This document shows positions 1-4,487 of a DNA stretch of 5,644 nt, in pieces. Source of the DNA: Rhodospirillaceae bacterium (lineage in GTDB: Bacteria > Pseudomonadota > Alphaproteobacteria > Rickettsiales > UBA3002). The stretch covers positions 1 to 5,644 of the forward strand of contig CANHAG010000109.1 of assembly GCA_947458525.1 (NCBI GenBank), written 5' to 3'. Each line of letters starts with the position of its first letter. Within the stretch, counting starts at the first letter, position 1. The notes under the pieces were generated by a model. It was not told the DNA's origin, ran no database searches, and saw nothing but the letters and a program-made list of their open reading frames with translations. Made by a program: the position numbers and the translations under genes.

Positions 1-508
1 TAAAATTCATGGCCCGCGCGCCATCACAGGCAAAATAACCAAGCTGCGGCGAGAAAGATTCGAACCTCATGCCTACGAGCGTAAGTGCCTGATGTTCAGC
101 AGCAAACTCTGCCGCGCGCACCAGCGCCTCCAGCCAATGGTCAGGCGCAGTTATCTGATGGTCTGAAGGCAGCACGGCAAGCATACTCTCAGGCGCCTCG
201 CCCTGATGCTCTAAAAACCTGACGGCGGCTGCCACCGCAAACCCGGTATTGCGGCAGGCAGGCTCCAGCAGAATATGGGCTGGGGTCACGCCCGCCTGAC
301 GGGCATGATTCATGAGGGCATAGCGATCCTGCGCGCGCCCGACGATCACCGGCGGCAACCACGCCCCCGGCAGGCGGCGCACGCTATGTTGCAGAAGCGA
401 TGCGCCATCCGTCAGCGGAATAAAGGGCTTGGGCCTTGCGGGGGTAGAAAGCGGGTAAAGCCGCCTACCCTCGCCTCCTGCCAGCAATACCGGGCGTATG
501 GTGACCAT
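1..508 (-). CDS. manC: Mannose-1-phosphate guanylyltransferase (GDP-mannose pyrophosphorylase), N-terminal part, cut by window edge
   Basis: I translated the minus strand from ATG at 508 and found it open to base 1 (169 codons plus one base). The family converts mannose-1-phosphate and GTP to GDP-mannose and diphosphate in the cytoplasm, feeding polysaccharide synthesis. Residues 8-20 read LLAGGEGRRLYPL, the Rossmann-like nucleotide-binding signature (usual form LAGGxGTRLWPLSR), followed by PKPFIPL at 26-32 (usually PKQFLxL). Further motifs are LLEPACRNTGFAVAAA at 80-95 (usually EPxxRNTAPAIAxAA) and the metal/sugar-site LPSDH at 113-117. All lie in the expected order. The start is supported by the signature beginning a few residues after Met1 and by an AGGG about 9 nt upstream. 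Several family-consensus residues are replaced (T to R, W to Y, Q to P, AP to GF), so a related sugar-phosphate nucleotidyltransferase specificity is possible. The rest of the gene, including any C-terminal isomerase domain, lies outside the window. Confidence 0.85.
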   Translation of the reverse strand, partial: MVTIRPVLLAGGEGRRLYPLSTPARPKPFIPLTDGASLLQHSVRRLPGAWLPPVIVGRAQDRYALMNHARQAGVTPAHILLEPACRNTGFAVAAAVRFLEHQGEAPESMLAVLPSDHQITAPDHWLEALVRAAEFAAEHQALTLVGMRFESFSPQLGYFACDGARAMNF

Positions 509-674
509 AGCGCGCGACCCTAACAGAGATTTCCTTGCGTGAAAGCAAAAACCCGCCGCGCCATAGATGCTTGCATTCTCTATCACGGGCGCTATGGTGC
601 CGCGCGCGTAATACATACAACAAGGTCATACGAGGCTAGCAGGCCGAGTCGGAAGCCATGAAAAAGGAAAACTT
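509..674. promoter_or_regulatory. Divergent intergenic region between manC and efp, candidate promoters
   Basis: These 166 nt separate two divergently oriented genes, so both promoters should lie here. For efp, TTGCAT (571-576) and TATGGT (593-598), 16 nt apart, form a weak sigma70-like pair that would leave a leader of about 70 nt. The hexamer CCATAG/CTATGG occurs three times (505-510, 561-566, 592-597). The last two form a 9-bp inverted repeat (558-566 with 592-600, one G.T pair, 25-nt loop) that overlaps the putative efp -10. No tRNA or small ORF was seen. The promoter call is weak because neither box matches consensus well. Confidence 0.35.
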
Positions 675-1241
675 ATGAAAGTCGATGGATCAGCCGTACG
701 CGCCGGAATGGTGATTGAATATGAAAACAAGCTCTGGCTGGTGGTGAAGCATGAAATCCGCACGCCGGGGAATCTGCGCGCCTTTAATCAGGTCGAGCTG
801 AAAGATGTAAAAAGCGGTACGAAAAACAATGTGCGGCTCAATTCCGGCGCGGCCGTGGAGCGCGTGCAGATTGACTCGCGCCAGGCCAATTATCTTTACG
901 CGGACGGCGAGACCCTGACCTTCATGGATAACGAAACCTATGACCAGTTCACCCTGCCTGCGGCCATGGTGGGTGACGCGCTGCCATTCCTGCAGGATAA
1001 CATGACGGTGAATATCGAAATGTATGAGGGTACGCCCATTTCCATCTCCTTACCCGGCACCGCCATATGCGAAATTGTGGAAACAGAAGCAGTGGTGAAG
1101 GGGCAGACGGCCTCTTCCTCCTATAAGCCTGCCACCCTTGATAACGGGGTGCGCGTCATGGTGCCGCCTTATATTACGACGGGGGAGAGAATCGTCGTCA
1201 AAATCGCCGATCTTTCCTTCATGGAACGGGCGAAGAAATAG
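675..1241 (+). CDS. efp: Translation elongation factor P (EF-P), with Asn at the loop tip
   Basis: EF-P binds between the P and E sites of the ribosome and relieves stalling at polyproline stretches. The 188-residue length is normal for the family. The N-terminal KOW-like domain is about residues 1-62, followed by two OB-fold domains at about 65-125 and 130-188. The C-terminal signature, from VKGQTASSSYKPA to the VPPYITTGERIVV block, is very well conserved and makes the family assignment firm. The start is fixed by AAGGA at 664-668, 6 nt before the ATG. The oddity is the domain I loop. Residues 31-37 read PGNLRAF where most bacteria have PGKGxAF, so the residue aligned with E. coli Lys34 (lysylated by EpmA) or with the rhamnosylated Arg of the EarP type is Asn33. 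Canonical lysylation or rhamnosylation therefore cannot occur at that position. Arg35 is two residues further on. The gene appears single, with its own leader. Confidence 0.97.
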   Translation: MKVDGSAVRAGMVIEYENKLWLVVKHEIRTPGNLRAFNQVELKDVKSGTKNNVRLNSGAAVERVQIDSRQANYLYADGETLTFMDNETYDQFTLPAAMVGDALPFLQDNMTVNIEMYEGTPISISLPGTAICEIVETEAVVKGQTASSSYKPATLDNGVRVMVPPYITTGERIVVKIADLSFMERAKK

Positions 1242-1298
1242 GCGGACGCTAGCGGGTGCGGGGGCGTTGAAATTAATTAAAAATTAACGATTATCCAC

Positions 1299-1319
1299 TA
1301 AGATACTTACATTATCTTA
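1299..1319. promoter_or_regulatory. Perfect 7-bp inverted repeat just upstream of the metallopeptidase gene
   Basis: TAAGATA (1299-1305) and TATCTTA (1313-1319) are exact reverse complements separated by 7 nt. The right arm ends two bases before the ribosome binding site AAGGA (1321-1325) of the gene starting at 1332. The repeat sits in an AT-rich gap (1242-1331) where the promoter of that gene must lie. A weak pair, TTAACG (1284-1289) and TTACAT (1307-1312), spaced 17 nt, would place the -10 inside the repeat. This fits either a repressor operator or a small RNA hairpin near the ribosome binding site. The arms are AT-rich and short, so chance is not excluded. Confidence 0.35.
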
Positions 1320-1331
1320 TAAGGATGATCT

Positions 1332-2669
1332 ATGACTGCGACCTTTAATTGGCGAGAGTATGTAACGGTTACCATCACCGATCCTAAAGAACGTCGGCTG
1401 ATTGAAAACACGCTTGATTTGCTGGCACAGCGCGAAGATGGCCGTCAACTTCTTATAAATGCTAGAAGGATTGGAGGCGGCGGGCAGCCAATAGAACTTC
1501 GCACGGATGGAAAATTTAATTTTGGCGGGCGCACCTTCGATCTTGCAGGTCAGGAGGGGCGTGCATTTACTGAACGTGATGGTGAAACTCGCCAATGGCG
1601 CGGGGGAATTCAAATCGATGTAAGCAAAATAACTGGATCTGAGCGCTTGGCAGATGGTCTTCCGTCGTATGCATTAATGGATACAGTTGTTCATGAGCTT
1701 GCACATCACGCGAATCCGGAAGAGCACCCAGAAAAATTATATCGGGAATTTGTAAATGTGACCGAAACTGCCGCTCGACTTGCATATTCCAATACTCCGG
1801 TTAGCGCCGAGATGCGAGGTCGTCTGGCAGCGGAAATGGCAGCACATATACGCGAACAATTTGGTATTACTCCTGAAAAAATGGGTACCATAAGCCTAGA
1901 GGCAGTGGATTTACCTCTACGACTTGATCTATATTTGAAAGGAGATAGTGTTGAATCACGTCAAAGATATATCGAGACCTACGGGTCTGGATTTGCGTTC
2001 ACAGAAACTGCCGCCGATTTCCAAAAGCAGGCTATGGAACGGCACAGGTTATCACCAGAAGAGGTTGCCATTGATACGTTTCGCGCGATGGGTGCGACAT
2101 CAGAAAGATATAGTGCACTATTTATCAATGAGCCTTCAAGTGCAATGAAGTCGTCAGAGAAAAGAGTAACACATCAAGAAGCCGAGCCTCATAGCGAAGC
2201 GCAGTGCCATTGTAGTCAATCGCGACGACAATCTGCTCCTGTACCAGAAGAACCGTCTCAGAGCCAAACCGGATCACCACCAAAACAAGAGTCAGGAAAT
2301 TCGAGTGGAACCTCACATGAATCAGCAGGTGGACGAGATGCAACTATCATTATTCCTGAACATTTGCGGGATAAAACGCCCGCTGGATCAACGGGGAGAC
2401 TGGTTCCCAGAAGTGAAGCTAAAGTGGTAGAGTTAACTAATCGGGTAATGAGAGAAAATTTCTGCGATCCAATTGCAAGAGATGGCTATTCTGATAATGC
2501 CCATAGGGCAAACCCATTACGCTTAGATCCTATCGACCCTTCTTGCCGACGTCCGGCTGGCGTGTCTTATTCACCGGATCCGGATAAAGAAGGCGAAATT
2601 GGGCAACTGCCACCACCCCCTCGTCCACTAGCTAGAACAGCCCCCCAACCAGAATCACCTGCCAAATGA
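1332..2669 (+). CDS. Unassigned protein with HExxH zinc-metallopeptidase motif and long disordered C-terminal tail
   Basis: I do not recognise this 445-residue protein as a named gene. The start is supported by AAGGA at 1321-1325, 6 nt before ATG. Residues 117-126 read MDTVVHELAHH, a classic zincin helix with His121 and His125 as likely zinc ligands and Glu122 as catalytic base. Glu145 in VTETAARLA lies exactly 20 residues after His125, the spacing of the third ligand in thermolysin-like gluzincins (His146/Glu166). A second TETAADF at 224-230 gives Glu225 as an alternative ligand, similar in style to the ligand helix of anthrax lethal factor. The preceding GRQLL segment (38-42) and the short strand GGIQID (91-96) recall the layout of NleD-like M91 effector peptidases, but I cannot establish homology. 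From about 266 to 445 the chain is polar, rich in Ser, Pro, Glu and Gln, with CHC at 292-294 and a proline-rich end, so probably disordered. No signal peptide or membrane segment is visible. The gene is more AT-rich than its neighbours, suggesting later acquisition. A secreted effector, toxin or intracellular protease all remain possible. Confidence 0.7.
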   Translation: MTATFNWREYVTVTITDPKERRLIENTLDLLAQREDGRQLLINARRIGGGGQPIELRTDGKFNFGGRTFDLAGQEGRAFTERDGETRQWRGGIQIDVSKITGSERLADGLPSYALMDTVVHELAHHANPEEHPEKLYREFVNVTETAARLAYSNTPVSAEMRGRLAAEMAAHIREQFGITPEKMGTISLEAVDLPLRLDLYLKGDSVESRQRYIETYGSGFAFTETAADFQKQAMERHRLSPEEVAIDTFRAMGATSERYSALFINEPSSAMKSSEKRVTHQEAEPHSEAQCHCSQSRRQSAPVPEEPSQSQTGSPPKQESGNSSGTSHESAGGRDATIIIPEHLRDKTPAGSTGRLVPRSEAKVVELTNRVMRENFCDPIARDGYSDNAHRANPLRLDPIDPSCRRPAGVSYSPDPDKEGEIGQLPPPPRPLARTAPQPESPAK

Positions 2670-2699
2670 GCGCAGATAGAAAAACTATTTATAAATTAC

Positions 2700-2813
2700 C
2701 TAACGATCGGCAAATCTTCGGGATCCTATGTTTTCTCCTTCTGGGGGAATGGCGGCCTCGGTTCTGGCTTTTTCCTCCAGATCTTTCTTCAACTCCCGCA
2801 AGGAAGCGATCAC
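2700..2813 (-). CDS. Possible 37-residue small protein coupled to tadA
   Basis: A GTG at 2813-2811 overlaps the tadA stop codon (GTGA arrangement) and opens a 37-codon frame ending with TAG at 2702-2700. The predicted peptide is hydrophilic and looks like a charged helix (LRELKKDLEEKARTEA), then a Pro/Gly linker and a basic end, RRFADR. Stop/start overlap of this kind is typical of translational coupling within an operon. The peptide fills most of the gap between tadA and the convergent gene ending at 2669. I do not recognise a family. It could equally be a remnant of a longer gene or chance, since no independent ribosome binding site is obvious apart from tadA sequence. Confidence 0.35.
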   Translation of the reverse strand: MIASLRELKKDLEEKARTEAAIPPEGENIGSRRFADR

Positions 2814-3253
2814 CGTTTCTTAGCAAAAAAATCCTTCAGCAGCGCGCCGCACTCGGCTTCCATCATTCCGCCAATCACTTCCGGTGCATGGTGACAGGTG
2901 GGCTGCGCAAACACCCGCGCCCCATGCTCCACCCCGCCGCCTTTGGGATCATAGGCGCCGAAGACAAGGCTGCGGATTTTGACAAGCGACGCTGCCTGCG
3001 CACACATGGCGCATGGCTCAAGCGTGACGTATAAGGTGCAGTCACCAAGATATTTCTCGCCCCGCATCCGGCAGGCTTCCTGAATCACGAGCAGTTCGGC
3101 ATGGGCGGTGGCATCCCGCCGCGCTTCCACCTCATTATGGGCACGGGCAAGCACCACCCCGTTTGCATCTATAATGGCGGCGGCAATGGGCACTTCACCT
3201 TTTCGGGCGGCCTCAACCGCGAGGGCAAGAAGCTGGGTCATGGGACGGGTCAT
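2810..3253 (-). CDS. tadA: tRNA-specific adenosine deaminase TadA
   Basis: TadA deaminates adenosine 34 to inosine in the anticodon wobble position of tRNA-Arg(ACG), allowing it to read several codons. At 147 residues it is typical. The zinc-dependent deaminase signature is intact: TAHAE at 49-53 supplies the zinc-binding His51 and proton-shuttling Glu53, and LEPCAMC at 78-84 supplies Cys81 and Cys84. Other family landmarks are VPIAAAII near the N-terminus, the asparagine of AHNE (38-41), VFGAYDPKGG (97-106) and the terminal ALLKDFF helix. An in-frame stop not far upstream limits the start to ATG 3253 or ATG 3241, and neither has a strong Shine-Dalgarno. I kept the longer. The gene lies 69 nt downstream of prs on the same strand and may be co-transcribed with it. 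Other cytidine/deoxycytidylate or guanine deaminases share the fold, but the LEPCAMCAxA pattern and overall length favour TadA. Confidence 0.92.
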   Translation of the reverse strand: MTRPMTQLLALAVEAARKGEVPIAAAIIDANGVVLARAHNEVEARRDATAHAELLVIQEACRMRGEKYLGDCTLYVTLEPCAMCAQAASLVKIRSLVFGAYDPKGGGVEHGARVFAQPTCHHAPEVIGGMMEAECGALLKDFFAKKR

Positions 3254-3322
3254 GCTATCTACATAACAGGGGGGTTAAAGCATCTCCGTGCGTGGTCTGG
3301 TCTGCAAAAAAATCAGCGCCCC

Positions 3323-4258
3323 TTATTCAAACAGGCTTGAGACCGAGCTTTCTTCGGAAATCCGGCGGATGGCCTCGCCAAAAAGCGGGGCGAGAGAAAG
3401 TGTGCGGATATTGGGGGTGGCGCGAATAGCGTCAGACGCGGCAATGGAATCCGTCACGACGAGCGAGGTCAGGCATGATTTACGCACGCGCTCAACCGCC
3501 GGGCCCGAAAGCACGCCATGGGTAACGTATGCCGCCACTGACTTCGCCCCATGCTGCATCAGCGCGGCGGCGGCATTGCAGAGCGTGCCGGCAGTATCCA
3601 CGATATCGTCGAACAGAATACAGTCCCGCCCCTCCACCTCGCCGATGATATGGACGACTTCGGAATGATTGGCGCGGTCGCGGCGTTTATCAACAATCGC
3701 CAGCTCTACCCCGAGCCGTGCGGCAAGCGAGCGGGCGCGCACCACTCCCCCCACATCCGGCGAAACGATGATGAGGTTTTCAAGATTCGGATACTGCGCC
3801 TTGATGTCGGCGACAATCACAGGTCGGGCATAGAGATGGTCGAGCGGAATATCGAAAAACCCCTGAATCTGGCCGGCATGCAGATCCACCGTAAGCACGC
3901 GGTCGGCGCCAGCCTCGGTAATGAGATTGGCCACCAGTTTGGCGGTAATGGGGGTGCGGGGGCCGGGTTTTCTGTCCTGCCGCGCATAGCCGAAATAGGG
4001 AATCACCGCCGTGACACGCCGTGCGGAGGCGCGTTTAAGCGCATCAAGCGTAATCAGCAGCTCCATGATATGATCATTCGCCGGGAACGAGGTGGATTGC
4101 AGTAAAAACACATCCTCCCCACGCACATTTTCCTGAATTTCAACGAAAATTTCCATATCCGAAAAGCGGCGGATGCTGGCGTTGGTGAGCGCAATACCCA
4201 GATGTTTCGCCACGGCTTCGGCGAGGGCTGGGTTGCTGTTTCCGGCAATGAGTTTCAT
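3323..4258 (-). CDS. prs: Ribose-phosphate pyrophosphokinase (PRPP synthetase)
   Basis: Prs transfers diphosphate from ATP to ribose-5-phosphate to make PRPP, the precursor for purine, pyrimidine, NAD, histidine and tryptophan synthesis. I chose ATG 4258 because it gives [20 protein letters not shown], the usual family N-terminus, and 311 residues, the usual length. The frame stays open upstream to 4378, but that extension is translated repeat and spacer DNA. Motifs in order: [14 protein letters not shown] (38-51); [11 protein letters not shown] (87-97) with the alphaproteobacterial-style PGPRTP following; [12 protein letters not shown] (124-135) with the catalytic/metal His127; [11 protein letters not shown] (165-175); the flexible-loop catalytic Lys191 and Arg193 in VDKRRDR; and the PRPP-binding [10 protein letters not shown] (216-225). 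All key residues are present. A GGGAG lies only 3 nt before the ATG, with AGG a little further up, and the GGGAG could be paired in a hairpin (see 4262-4301). prs is followed by tadA. Confidence 0.97.
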   Translation of the reverse strand: MKLIAGNSNPALAEAVAKHLGIALTNASIRRFSDMEIFVEIQENVRGEDVFLLQSTSFPANDHIMELLITLDALKRASARRVTAVIPYFGYARQDRKPGPRTPITAKLVANLITEAGADRVLTVDLHAGQIQGFFDIPLDHLYARPVIVADIKAQYPNLENLIIVSPDVGGVVRARSLAARLGVELAIVDKRRDRANHSEVVHIIGEVEGRDCILFDDIVDTAGTLCNAAAALMQHGAKSVAAYVTHGVLSGPAVERVRKSCLTSLVVTDSIAASDAIRATPNIRTLSLAPLFGEAIRRISEESSVSSLFE

Positions 4259-4261
4259 GCG

Positions 4262-4301
4262 CTCCCGCCTAGCACGAGCAAAGACGATAGGCAAGCGGGA
4301 G
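4262..4301 (-). promoter_or_regulatory. Possible hairpin covering the prs ribosome binding site
   Basis: In the prs leader (minus strand), CTCCCGC (4301-4295) is the exact complement of GCGGGAG (4268-4262), with a loop of 26 nt. The downstream arm contains the purine-rich GGGAG that serves as prs Shine-Dalgarno, ending 3 nt before the ATG at 4258. Pairing would hide it. The stem is GC-rich, but only 7 bp with a large loop, so regulation is inferred only. Confidence 0.3.
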
Positions 4302-4329
4302 GGAGGCATAACAGAAAGCGCATGATTGC

Positions 4330-4363
4330 ATTGGGGACACAATAAATTCATTGTGTCCCCAAT
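4330..4363. repeat. REP-like palindrome, copy 1 (perfect 14-bp arms)
   Basis: ATTGGGGACACAAT (4330-4343) and ATTGTGTCCCCAAT (4350-4363) are perfect reverse complements around the 6-nt loop AAATTC. A second, outer pair, ATGATTGC (4322-4329) and GCAATCAT (4375-4382), extends the foldback with an 11-nt bulge on one side. Copy 2 at 4438-4471 is the same element in the opposite orientation, as shown by the reverse-complement loops. GGGGACACAAT-type palindromes between genes resemble REP elements moved by RAYT (Y1-type) transposases, but that is from memory and no transposase is in the window. With no T-tract after the stem, it is not a standard terminator. Confidence 0.8.
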
Positions 4364-4437
4364 GTGAATCGCGCGCAATCATCGCTCAGCAATCGGAAAG
4401 CTTGTTTAATAAAGTCAATAGTTTATGGATTTTATAC

Positions 4438-4471
4438 ATTGGGGGCACAATGAATTTATTGTGTCCCCAAT
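4438..4471. repeat. REP-like palindrome, copy 2 (inverted relative to copy 1)
   Basis: ATTGGGGGCACAAT (4438-4451) faces ATTGTGTCCCCAAT (4458-4471) across the loop GAATTT. It differs from the reverse complement of copy 1 at a single base, which gives a G.T pair in the stem. It lies just after the end of the antiporter gene on the minus strand and 74 nt from copy 1. The two copies together form a BIME-like unit between the antiporter gene and prs. It could stabilise or attenuate the upstream transcript. No transposase or target-site duplication was identified. Confidence 0.78.
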
Positions 4472-4484
4472 GCGTCCCCAATGC
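4463..4484. repeat. 11-bp tandem duplication at the end of REP-like copy 2
   Basis: GTCCCCAATGC occurs twice back to back (4463-4473 and 4474-4484), followed by GAATCA. Copy 1 ends with the near-identical GTCCCCAATGTGAATC, so the second unit preserves the original flank and one extra unit was added. This suggests slippage or a partial second insertion. The reverse complement of the final TCA (4488-4490) is the stop codon of the antiporter gene, so the repeat runs right up to the reading frame. Confidence 0.7.
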
Positions 4485-4487
4485 GAA

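Noticed and set aside
275..523. 82-codon plus-strand ORF
   Set aside because: It is antisense to the clear guanylyltransferase frame, and its peptide has no family-like pattern.
1242..1298. Terminator for efp
   Set aside because: Only the short palindrome CGCTAGCG and AT-rich foldbacks are seen; there is no stem plus T-tract.
2666..3034. 122-codon plus-strand ORF whose ATG overlaps the metallopeptidase stop (ATGA)
   Set aside because: The overlap looks like coupling, but most of the frame is antisense to tadA, whose motifs are intact, and the peptide is rich in chance-like P, R and H.
3300..3322. T-run just after the prs stop as a terminator
   Set aside because: Seven T's are present on the minus strand, but I could not find a stem directly before them, and tadA follows closely.
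3551..4105. 184-codon plus-strand ORF opposite prs
   Set aside because: It is the shadow of a highly conserved gene in a GC-rich region, with no recognisable domain.
4259..4378. N-terminal extension of prs starting at 4378 or 4351
   Set aside because: The family N-terminus begins at MKLIAGN (4258), and the extension is translated from the REP-like palindrome and spacer. Kept only as a low-interest finding.
4413..4418. TTGACT on the minus strand as a prs -35 box
   Set aside because: It is a good -35 match, but no acceptable -10 lies 16-18 nt downstream.
4438..4471. REP-like copy 2 as a rho-independent terminator of the antiporter gene
   Set aside because: The stem is strong, but on the minus strand it is followed by GTATAAAATCC, not a T-run.
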